Source: CAWBVG01 sp963792175 (GTDB lineage: Bacteria; Acidobacteriota; Vicinamibacteria; Vicinamibacterales; CAVVIG01). From it: a stretch of DNA of 64,000 nucleotides. Below are positions 49,714-57,276 of this stretch, one piece after another. How positions within the stretch are numbered: position 1 is the first letter of the stretch; each line of letters begins with the position of its first letter. The DNA is taken from positions 1-64,000 of the forward strand of contig CAWBVG010000052.1 of the NCBI GenBank assembly GCA_963792175.1, given 5' to 3'. Position numbers and translations under genes: made by a program. Below the pieces are notes generated by a model. That model did no database searches and was not told the origin of the DNA. It worked only from the letters and a program-made list of their open reading frames with translations.

Positions 49714-50451
49714 CATTCATTTCACGGCGCGATCTTCTGAAGCGGGCGGCGGTCGTTGGCGCTGGCACCCGTCGCGCGACCCTTTCAGGTCGCGACGATC
49801 GCGAGGCTGAAAGCCCCGCGCTGCCCGAACCAGGTGTCGCGCGGCCCTTTCAGGGTCGCGACCGCGCCCGCGAGCCGCTCGAGAACCTGACGGCAGGGGA
49901 GATGGACCTCCTCGACGCTGTCGTGGCGCGGCTGATTCCGACCGACGCCAACGGTCCCGGCGCCACAGAAGCCCGCGCGGCCCACTACATCGATCGCGCG
50001 CTGGGCGGCGCCCTGGCGTCGTCGCGCCCTGCGTACACGTCGGGACTGGCGGCGCTCGATCGATACGCACGATCGTCGCGCGGTGCGGCGTTCACACAGT
50101 TGTCGGCGACCGATCAGGACTCCGTGCTGATCGACGTCGAAACCGGCGCCGCGACCGGCTTCACCGGCAGTTCGGCGGCGTTCTTCGCGCTGCTGTTGGG
50201 TCACACGCATCAGGGCACCTTCGGCGATCCGTATTACGGCGGCAACGCCAACTTCATCGGCTGGGATCTCATCAGCTACCCGGGCGTCCGTACGATGGTC
50301 ACCGCGGCTGACCAGCAACAACTCGAGAAGCACGCGCTCAAACCGAATCACAAGTCGGCCTACGACACCGACATGTTCACGAAGGCCACGGCACGGCTGG
50401 AAGACGAGAGCCAGCCCGCGCGCGATTCAGATGCGAAGGCGAGGGTCGTAG
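49710..50451 (+). CDS. Gluconate 2-dehydrogenase subunit 3-type protein
   Basis: About 246 residues. The Tat signal is SRRDLLKRAAVVGAG. It is followed by an arginine-rich stretch encoded by a repeated palindromic DNA element (49771-49862). The subunit-3 domain then begins: LTAGEMDLLDAVVARLIPTD, ARAAHYIDRALGGAL, QLSATDQDSVLIDVETGAAT and HQGTFGDPYYGGNANFIGWD, which matches the family. The frame breaks near 50400; the corrected end AIQMRRRGS stops at 50451, three bases before the GMC start. Such small subunits are exported with their GMC partner by the Tat route. Confidence 0.85.
49771..49862 (+). repeat. Two copies of a palindromic element inside a gene
   Basis: GTCGCGCGACCCTTTCAGG plus TCGCGAC (49771-49796) recurs as GTCGCGCGGCCCTTTCAGGG plus TCGCGAC (49836-49862). 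Each copy is partly self-complementary, and a related inverted piece (GGCTGAAAGCC) lies between them. The block encodes a linker between the Tat signal and the subunit-3 domain. Confidence 0.7.
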
Positions 50452-50454
50452 CCG

Positions 50455-52173
50455 ATGGCGACGACACTCAAAGAAACCGACGTCGTCATCATCGGTCTGG
50501 GCGCGGTTGGTGGCGTCGCCGCGCTGCCGCTGACGCAGGCCGGCATCGAAGTCGTCGGTCTCGAGGCCGGGACCTGGCTCACTCGGCGCGATTTCGCGCC
50601 CGACGAGCTGCGGAACAACTATCGCGGCTGGCCGCAGGGCGTCCAGAAAGCGAATCAGGAGATCCCGACATCGCGCGCCACCGCGTCGTCGCCGACGGCA
50701 CCGCGCGGCAACATTCACCCGATGCAGAACGCCGTTGGCGGCACGTCGCTGCACTACTGGGCGCAGAGCTGGCGGTTGAACCCGTGGGACTTCAAAGTGG
50801 TGAGCGAGACCAAACGCCGCTATGGCGCCTCGCGCATCCCGACGGGCTCGACCGTCGAAGACTGGCCGTTCGGCCTCGACGAGCTCGAGCCGTACTACGA
50901 CAAGGTCGAGTACGAGATCGGCGTGTCGGGCCAGGCCGGGAACATCGACGGCAAGCTCGATCCGCGCGGCAACCCGTTCGAAGGCCCGCGCAAGCGCGCC
51001 TACCCGATGCCGCCGCTGCGGGGGACGGAGTTCCTCGAAAAGATGGCGGGCGCCGCGAAGTCGCTCGGCTGGCATCCGTTTCCAGGACCGGCGGCCGTGA
51101 ACTCGCGGTCGTATCAGAATCGATCGGCTTGCATGTACCACGGCTTCTGCAATCGCGGCGGCTGCCATGTGGACGCCAAGAACTCGACCGCCGTCACGAC
51201 GATTCCGCGCGCCCAGGCGACGGGGAAGCTGAAGGTCGTCACGCGCGCTCACGTCACGACCATCGAGGTCGGGGCCGACGGATTGCCGTCGGGCGTCAAC
51301 TACGTGACCGACGGCGTCGAGTACTTTCAGCCGGCGAAGGTCGTCCTGCTCGCGAGCTTCACCTACGAGAACTCGCGGCTGCTGCTGCTGTCGAAGTCGA
51401 AGGCGTTCCCCGGCGGCCTGTCGAACAATCACCATCAGGTCGGACGCCACTACTTCAGCCACCATCAGGGCGCGGGCGTGTCGGCGCTGTTTCCGTTCGA
51501 CATCAACGCCTGGTACGGCCTTCCGGCGCAGGGCATTGCCGTGGACAACTGGGCGGACGACAACTTCGATCACGGCCCGCTCGATTTCATCGGCGGCGGC
51601 AATCTGTGGGTGTACTCGGATCGCCGCCCGATCGGCGCCGCCGGCATGACCACGTTCGGCCGCGCGCCGAACTGGGGCTCGCAGTGGAAGGCGTTCATCA
51701 AAGAGAACGCCGACCGATCGAACAACTCGTACATCCAGAAGTCGACGCTGCCGTACGACGACAACTTCCTCGATCTCGATCCGGTGGTCAAGGATCCGCT
51801 CGGCTATCCCGTGTGCCGCGTGACCGCGGAATACAAGGAGAACGAGCGACGGATCGCCGCCTTTACGCAGGACAAGATGGAGCAGTGGTATCGAGAGGCC
51901 GGCGCTATTGGTATCCAGCGCGCGCCGGTCGGCGGCGCGATGGGCGTGTCGACCCACGCCTATGGCGGCACGCGGATGGGCGACAACCCCGAGACCAACG
52001 TGGTCAATCGCTGGGGCTTCTCGCACGAGGCGCCGAATCTCGGCGTGCTGGGCGCGTCGGTGATGGGGACGAGCGGCGCGCACAATCCGACGCTGACGGC
52101 GCAGGCGCTCGCGTGGCGGACGGCGGAGCATCTCGCGAAGAACTTCAACAGCATCGCGCGCCGGCGGTCGTAG
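50455..52173 (+). CDS. GMC-family FAD oxidoreductase
   Basis: Intact, 572 residues. The FAD-binding Rossmann motif is VVIIGLGAVGGVAALPL. Further family segments are MQNAVGGTSLHYWAQSWRLN, WPFGLDELEPYYDKVEYEIG, ACMYHGFCNRGGCHVDAKNS and VVLLASFTYENSRLLLLS. The active-site region has HAYGGTRMGDNPETNVVN and the final MGTSGAHNPTLTAQALAWRT with the catalytic His-Asn pair. It forms the catalytic subunit with the subunit-3 protein encoded directly upstream. The substrate is a sugar or sugar acid by family, not known here. No cytochrome subunit follows. Confidence 0.95.
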   Translation: MATTLKETDVVIIGLGAVGGVAALPLTQAGIEVVGLEAGTWLTRRDFAPDELRNNYRGWPQGVQKANQEIPTSRATASSPTAPRGNIHPMQNAVGGTSLHYWAQSWRLNPWDFKVVSETKRRYGASRIPTGSTVEDWPFGLDELEPYYDKVEYEIGVSGQAGNIDGKLDPRGNPFEGPRKRAYPMPPLRGTEFLEKMAGAAKSLGWHPFPGPAAVNSRSYQNRSACMYHGFCNRGGCHVDAKNSTAVTTIPRAQATGKLKVVTRAHVTTIEVGADGLPSGVNYVTDGVEYFQPAKVVLLASFTYENSRLLLLSKSKAFPGGLSNNHHQVGRHYFSHHQGAGVSALFPFDINAWYGLPAQGIAVDNWADDNFDHGPLDFIGGGNLWVYSDRRPIGAAGMTTFGRAPNWGSQWKAFIKENADRSNNSYIQKSTLPYDDNFLDLDPVVKDPLGYPVCRVTAEYKENERRIAAFTQDKMEQWYREAGAIGIQRAPVGGAMGVSTHAYGGTRMGDNPETNVVNRWGFSHEAPNLGVLGASVMGTSGAHNPTLTAQALAWRTAEHLAKNFNSIARRRS

Positions 52174-52247
52174 CGACTTCGTGTCGTCTTCGTGCCTTCG
52201 CGTCTTCCGTGACGTCCACGCTCGGCTCTCTGTGCGATGATGCACGG

Positions 52248-52826
52248 ATGCCGAGTATCCGTGCACTCGCTATCGCCTTCGCGACCTCTGCCATTCTTGT
52301 GGGAAACGTCACACCAGCCCGCGCCGACGGATTCATCTCGCCGTTCATCGGCTTCAACTTCGGCGGCGACTCGTCGAACTGCGCGAGCCTGACGAACTGC
52401 GAGGACAAGCGGACGAGTTTCGGGGTCTCGCTCGGAACCGTCCGCGGCGTGTTCGGATTCGAAGAGGACATCGGCTACACGCCGGACTTCTTCGGCAAGA
52501 CGCCCGGCGGCGACAACGCGATGCTCACGCTCATGAGCAATCTGATGCTCGTCATCCCGGCCGGACCGATTCAGCCCTACGGTCTGATCGGGCTCGGGCT
52601 GATGCGCTCGCACGCGCAGTTCAATGCGACGAGCCTCGCGCTGGACAAGAACTCCCTGGGGTGGGATATCGGCGGCGGACTGAACATCTTCTTCGGCCAC
52701 ACCTTCGGCATTCGCGGCGATCTGCGGCACCTCCGCACGCTGCAGGACGTCACGCTGGGTGTGTTCGGGAACGACAAGGTCGACTTCTGGCGCGGCAGCG
52801 CCGGGGTCGTTCGTTTCGGTTTCTAG
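52248..52826 (+). CDS. Outer-membrane beta-barrel protein
   Basis: Intact, 192 residues. The signal peptide is IAFATSAILVGNVTPARA. Eight amphipathic strands are suggested: GFISPFIGFNFGGDS, TSFGVSLGTVRGVFGFEEDI, IQPYGLIGLGLMRSHAQF, LGWDIGGGLNIFFGHTFGIR, and the terminal aromatic strand GSAGVVRFGF. It belongs to the OmpW/porin-like small barrels. ORF context gives no clue to its cargo. Convergent with the M48 gene. Confidence 0.85.
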   Translation: MPSIRALAIAFATSAILVGNVTPARADGFISPFIGFNFGGDSSNCASLTNCEDKRTSFGVSLGTVRGVFGFEEDIGYTPDFFGKTPGGDNAMLTLMSNLMLVIPAGPIQPYGLIGLGLMRSHAQFNATSLALDKNSLGWDIGGGLNIFFGHTFGIRGDLRHLRTLQDVTLGVFGNDKVDFWRGSAGVVRFGF

Positions 52827-52862
52827 AGGCTCAGGAAGGATCGGCACTGGCACGGCACCGCT

Positions 52863-52896
52863 AGCCCGTAGCACCTAGCACCTAGCACCTCGGGCT
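52863..52896. repeat. Hairpin enclosing three TAGCACC repeats
   Basis: AGCCCG (52863-52868) and CGGGCT (52891-52896) flank three tandem copies of TAGCACC (52869-52889). It lies between two convergent genes and could terminate both. Confidence 0.65.
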
Positions 52897-52900
52897 TCTG

Positions 52901-54295
52901 CTACCGTTGCCGCGCAAGCTGCAGCGACCCGACGATGCGATCGAAGATGCGCTGGTAATTCGAAAACTCGTTGCCCGGCGCGACGCCGATGGCGTAGAAC
53001 AGGTTCCCGTCCTGCATCTGCGCCGTGACGAGCTGAATCGCTTCATCCTGCCCGGTCACTTCGGATCGATTCCGCAGCACCGCGCGCAAGCCGCGCTGAT
53101 CGCCGACGTTCACGCGTTGATAGCGCCGATGCCCGGCTGAGATTGGGGTTGCCGTTGCCCAGCGACTGAATGAGTTCGTCGGTCGCGGTCTGCAGGTCGT
53201 GTGTTTCATTACGACCCAGCCCGAACTCGACGCCGTGCGTGAACACGGTCTGGCCATTGTTCTGTCCGTAGGCGCCGCTCGGCGCGAACGTCACGGAGCT
53301 GTTCGATTGGATCTCCTGCCAGTTCGCCGGCACGCTGACCTGGAACAGGTTGCCTTCGTTGTAGGTCCGGAAACTGGAGGACGGCGGGTCCACCCGGCCC
53401 GTCGGCACGCCCGTGTTGCGCCCCGACGTGCCGGTTGAGCGGCCCGACCGGCTCTTCGTCGCCTGCTCGGTCGTCGGCGCCGGCGGCAGCTGGCGGAGGT
53501 GCGCTTTCACCTGGTCGAATGCGCGCGTGTCGCGAATGGGGTTGTCGACGCGCAGCAGTTGCGCCTCGCGCGTGATGTAGTCGTACCGATTGCCGGGATT
53601 CGGGATGATCGCTCAGCCACTGCGGGCCGCCCGATCCGCCTTGTTTCTCGATCGTCTTGAACATGTTCGCCATGTCGCGCGGGTCGTAGCCGGCGCGCGC
53701 CAGGATGTGCGACGCCTTCGATGTCGGCCTGCCGCTCGAACTCTCGCGAGAAGCGCATGAACGCGGCGCCGAGACCGAATTGCGTCCCCTGCGAGATGAC
53801 CTGGCCCCATCCGCCCCCGATAATCGCGCCCAGGACGGCGCCGGCGACCTGCCCGACCTCGTACTTCGTGGCCTTGCTCGCCTGGGCCGTGCCATGCCGC
53901 AGCACGACGTGACTGAGCTCGTGCGCCATGACGCCCGCGACTTCGCCTTCCGTCTTCGCCGCTTCGATCATGCCGCGGTTGACGAACATCGGGCCGCCAG
54001 GCAGCGCGAAGGCATTGATTTCGCGAACGTTGACGACCTCGAAGGTATAGCGGAATTCCGGATGGCGCAGGTCCGGCCGAATCGCGGCCGTCAGCCGACG
54101 TCCAACCTCTTCCACGTACGAGGACATGAGGTCGTCCCGCATAAGCGGCATCTGCTTGCGCACTTCCCCCGCCGCCTGCAAGCCCAACTCGACGTCCTGG
54201 GCGGGCGTGTACTTGTTGTCTGGCGGAGTAATTTGCTCCTGCGATGCCAGCAATGTGGCCGAGAGCAGTAATACAAGAGGCGCGGATCGTTTCAT
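52901..54295 (-). CDS. M48-family zinc metalloprotease, exported
   Basis: About 464 residues. The ATG at 54295 opens a signal (MKRSAPLVLLLSATLLASQE). The peptidase domain has YTPAQDVELGLQAAGEVRKQ, NVREINAFALPGGPMFVNRG and the zinc motif GVMAHELSHVVLRHG (HExxH), with the downstream Glu in FSREFERQADIE. A C-terminal domain of about 150 residues follows (NLFQVSVPANWQEIQSNSSV, GVEFGLGRNETHDLQTATDE). Frames break near 53715, 53600, 53140 and 53125. Periplasmic M48 proteases (BepA-like) oversee outer-membrane assembly; that role here is inference. The end is in the aromatic-free sequence IVGSLQLARQR. Confidence 0.88.
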
Positions 54296-54373
54296 GCAGT
54301 CCGAGTTGTGCAAATTCAAGTCCGGAATTCAGTCCCGGATAGATGAGTTTACGACAGATCGGAGGCGACGACG

Positions 54374-54830
54374 ATGGCGGAACAAGACGATCACGAGAGA
54401 GGCGCTCATCGACCGATTGAACGAGGACCTGGCGCGGGAGTATCAGGCAATCATCGCGTACGTCATCTACTCGCAGGTGCTCAAAGGCGCCGAGTACATG
54501 AACATCGCCAAGGAGCTCGAGAAGCACGCCGGCGAGGAACTGCAACACGCGCTGACGATCTCGAAACACATCGACTATCTGGGCGGCATGCCGACCGCCT
54601 CGCCGAAGCCGGTCAAGCAATCGGAGAAGCCGGAAGAAATGCTGCGCGCCGACTTGAAGAACGAGAGCGACACCATTCGCGCCTATCGCGAACGCGTCGG
54701 GCAGTGCGAGTCGCTGGGCGAATACGCAATCGCCGAAGACATCCGCGAAATCCTCCGACAGGAACAGGAACACCTCATCGACCTCGCGACCGCGCTCGGC
54801 GAGGATCCCCCGAACCTTTCACGACGCTGA
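54374..54830 (+). CDS. Ferritin-like / bacterioferritin-like protein
   Basis: About 152 residues. GGAGG lies upstream of the ATG at 54374. After MAEQ, one base is out of frame (near 54388), and the sequence continues TITREALIDRLNEDLAREYQ. The four-helix di-iron core is visible: EYQAIIAYVIYSQVLKGAEY, ELEKHAGEELQHALTISKHI (ExxH) and REILRQEQEHLIDLATALGE (second ExxH). It has the spacing of the ferritin-like Dps/bacterioferritin group. No haem ligand Met is evident. The role is probably iron storage or oxidative defence. Confidence 0.88.
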
Positions 54831-54977
54831 ATGGATGACAGTCGGGGCAGATTGGATCTGTCCTTGCACCATTCACAGCAAGATGTTGTCGCTGGCGTTT
54901 AATCGCCGCAGACCGCATGTGTCCGATACGCATCGGAGTGCGCGTATCTCAGCCATGCGACGCCAGCGCCGAGGACT

Positions 54978-55244
54978 ATGGCCGATAACCGAATGAAGGA
55001 ACGTCGACGCGCGGGCCGGCCACCGGCCGGCGCCAAAGAAGGAGAGAAGGTCAAGGACTACCCGCAATTGAGTATTCGGGTGCCGCTCGAATTCAAGGTG
55101 CGCCTGAATGCGCTCAGCGCCGTCACCGGACTGGCGCAATGGCGCGTCATCGTCGAAGCCATCAACTGTTTCTTCCACGAGCTCCCGCCAAACGACCGCG
55201 AGCTGGTCGACGGTCTCTCCGAGCGCCTGCGTCGGGCCGGCTGA
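54978..55244 (+). CDS. Small ribbon-helix-helix-like DNA-binding protein
   Basis: Intact, 88 residues. The basic N-terminus RMKERRRAGRPPAGAKEGEK resembles an AT-hook (GRP). The centre YPQLSIRVPLEFKVRLNALS, followed by GLAQWRVIVEAINCFFHEL, has the strand-helix-helix pattern of ribbon-helix-helix proteins. The family is not named with confidence. It stands alone, 150 bases after the ferritin-like gene. It could bind its own promoter. Confidence 0.6.
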   Translation: MADNRMKERRRAGRPPAGAKEGEKVKDYPQLSIRVPLEFKVRLNALSAVTGLAQWRVIVEAINCFFHELPPNDRELVDGLSERLRRAG

Positions 55245-55444
55245 CTGCAGCCGGCTCCGCGTTCGGCCGAAATCCTTGGCAACATTTGTCACGTCCTCTG
55301 CGGAATGACGTAAAGTGTCAGCCGCACAGCAATTGAAGCGGCTGTAAATTGTTGAAGGTAATGGGAATCGGAGTTCGTGTCGGCATGGCACGAGCTCTGC
55401 AGTTGGGAGGGCGGCCTGAGAAAGGCCGAGGGAGTGTCCGTTCC

Positions 55445-55986
55445 GTGAGGAATCGCCACGCGCAAGCAAACGGCTTTGCGCTGATCGACTTGATCTTCGT
55501 CTGCGGGATCATTGGCTTGCTGGCCAGCATGGCGCTGCCACGTCTGGCCCTCGCCAAGGCTGCCGCTGGATCAGCGTCCGCAATCGGTTCGTTGCGCGCC
55601 ATCAACAGCGCGGAACTCACGTATGCGCTGACCTGCGGCAACGGCTTCTACGCACCGAACCTGACCACACTCGGCACGCCGCCTCCCGGCAGCAACGAAC
55701 CGTTCATTGGCGGGGGGCTGGGCGAGGCGGACGTCATCAACAAGAGCGGATACACGATTCAGGTCGAAGGGACGGCCTTGGGCACTGCCCGGCGGCGTGC
55801 AACGGCCTGGCCGCGGGGATGGCGGCGAAAGGCTTCAGGGCCGGCGCGGATCCAACGGCTGCCGGCACCGGCATCCCGCGCTTTTTCGCCAGCAACGCGA
55901 ACGGTGCGATCTTCGAGGACGTCGCCTCGCTGTACGCCGGGATGCCAGAGGTCGGCCAGCCACCGGCGGGCCATCCACTCCGCTGA
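55445..55986 (+). CDS. Type IV prepilin/pseudopilin-like protein
   Basis: About 180 residues. GTG at 55445 gives a 10-residue leader (VRNRHAQANG) before the pilin helix FALIDLIFVCGIIGLLASMA. The glutamate at +5 of the usual FTLIE motif is replaced by Asp in this reading. The helical stalk continues LPRLALAKAAAGSASAIGSL and RAINSAELTYALTCGNGFYA. The frame breaks near 55790; the corrected end is IPRFFASNANGAIFEDVASL, stopping at 55984-55986. It stands alone, without assembly genes in the window. A 200-base leader contains a short GGCC hairpin (55412-55429). Confidence 0.78.
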
Positions 55987-56007
55987 TTCAGCTATAATCC
56001 GGTCCAT

Positions 56008-56349
56008 ATGTGGACCAAGATGATGTCCGGGCCCCGCAAAAAGGCCCCGAAAACCATCGCGGTGATCGATCCGGATCGCTGCTTTGGGGCGTTTGCCTGC
56101 TCGATTTGCCAGGCTGCCTGTCCGGTCGCCGGCTGCATCGTCGAGGAACCCGATCGGGATGGCCGGATGGTCTGCGCGGTCCGCGCCGATCTGTGCATCG
56201 GCTGCGGCCTCTGCGTGACGCTTGGCAATCCCACCGCCCCGCAGCAGCGCGAGTTCGGCTGCCCGCCAGACTACGACGCCATCAACATGATGCCCTGGGA
56301 CGAGGTAGTAAAGATCCTGCAAACTGAGAACTTAGAAGTCAGAACTTAG
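56008..56349 (+). CDS. Ferredoxin-like 4Fe-4S protein with unusual Cys spacing
   Basis: Intact, 113 residues. Cysteines lie at 25, 31, 34, 38, 43, 56, 63, 66, 69 and 84. The first group is C25-x5-C31-x2-C34-x3-C38P in place of the usual Cx2Cx2CxxxCP; the second is C63-x2-C66-x2-C69 with Gly at the fourth position (CIGCGLCVTLGNP). At least one cluster is likely. The last nine or so codons fall in an inverted repeat (56327-56383), so the natural C-terminus may end earlier. No partner oxidoreductase is next to it. Confidence 0.75.
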   Translation: MWTKMMSGPRKKAPKTIAVIDPDRCFGAFACSICQAACPVAGCIVEEPDRDGRMVCAVRADLCIGCGLCVTLGNPTAPQQREFGCPPDYDAINMMPWDEVVKILQTENLEVRT

Positions 56350-56383
56350 AACGTTTAGTTCTCAGTTCTTACTTCTCAGTTCT
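56327..56383. repeat. Long imperfect inverted repeat at convergent gene ends
   Basis: Arms at 56327-56352 and 56358-56383, 26 bases each with three mismatches and a five-base loop. They consist of AGAACT/TAGAAG-type words (AGAACTTAGAAGTCAGAACT). It contains the end of the ferredoxin gene and the stop of liuE (56376), so both genes read into it. It is AT-rich compared with its surroundings. Confidence 0.85.
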
Positions 56384-57276
56384 CAAGTTCCGTCGCGCTT
56401 GCGCGGCTTGCGCAAAGCGCGACGGCAGCCGATGATTGATTTTCGACGGCGATGAAGGCTGACGCATCGCTGATCGCCTCCAGCGACACTCCCGTTTCGA
56501 GTCCCATTCCATTCAGCATGTAAATGAGATCGTCGGTGGCCAGGTTGCCGGCCGCGCCCGGCGCGTACGGGCAGCCGCCGAGGCCGCCGGCCGATGCGTC
56601 GAACGTCTTGACGCCGTATGGCAGCGCTGCGTGGACGTTGGCGAGGGCGGTGCCTCTGGTGTCGTGGAAATGCAGCGCCAGTCGATCGACCGGCAGTCGC
56701 TTCAGCACTGCGTCGAGGACGCGCCCGACCTGTCCTGGATGCGCGATGCCGATCGTGTCGCTGACGGCGACCTCGTAGACGCCCAGGTCCGCGAGGCGGG
56801 CCGCGACGTCCGCGACGCGATCGGGCGCGACCTCGCCCTCGAACGGACAGCCGAATGCCGTGGAGAGATAGCCGCGTACGCGCAGACCCGCGGCACGGGC
56901 GCGATCGCAGACCTCGCTGGTAAATCGCCAGCGACTCGTCGATGCTCCGGTTGATGTTCTTCTGACTGAACGTTTCTGACGACGCGGCGAACACCGCGAC
57001 TTCATCCACGCGCGCGGCCAGCGCGCGTTCGAGGCCGGCCAGATTCGGCACGAGCGCGGTATAGCGGGTGCCCGGCCGGCGCGCGATTCCGGCGAAGACC
57101 TCCGCTGCGTCGGCCATCTGCGGAACCCATTTCGGGCTGACGAACGCCGACACTTCAATCACCGGAAGCCCCGCCGCGCTCAGGCGGTTGACGAACTCGA
57201 TCTTGTCGGTGGTGGCGACGTCCGCGCTCTCGTTCTGAAGCCCATCACGCGGGCCCACTTCGACGACGGTGATCAT
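56376..57276 (-). CDS. liuE: Hydroxymethylglutaryl-CoA lyase
   Basis: About 299 residues. ATG at 57276 overlaps the liuD stop (ATGA). The TIM-barrel enzyme is recognisable from the start: MITVVEVGPRDGLQNESA with the catalytic Arg-Asp. Then come VIEVSAFVSPKWVPQMADAA, ETFSQKNINRSIDESLAIYQ, GYLSTAFGCPFEGEV, LHFHDTRGTALANVHAAL (metal-binding HxH-like) and the catalytic Cys loop DASAGGLGGCPYAPGAAGN. A frame break lies near 56925. It cleaves HMG-CoA to acetoacetate and acetyl-CoA, the last step of leucine breakdown. Confidence 0.92.

Noticed and set aside
50377..52266. Long open frame of over 600 codons on the minus strand opposite the GMC gene
   Set aside because: It is an antisense shadow caused by high G+C. 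It has arginine/histidine-rich, motif-free translation, while the plus strand encodes an intact GMC enzyme.
49059..52826. A single open frame of 1,255 codons spanning several genes
   Set aside because: It contains the subunit-3 gene and the barrel gene in frame by chance, but runs out of frame through the acuI end, ybhB and GMC genes; no giant protein is supported.
55275..55292. Possible sigma-54 promoter (TTGGCAACATTTGTC) before the prepilin-like gene
   Set aside because: The -24 GG is present but the -12 GC is not at the required spacing.
55320..55444. Possible c-di-GMP riboswitch in the prepilin leader
   Set aside because: Only a short GGCC hairpin is seen; the conserved GEMM core segments were not found.
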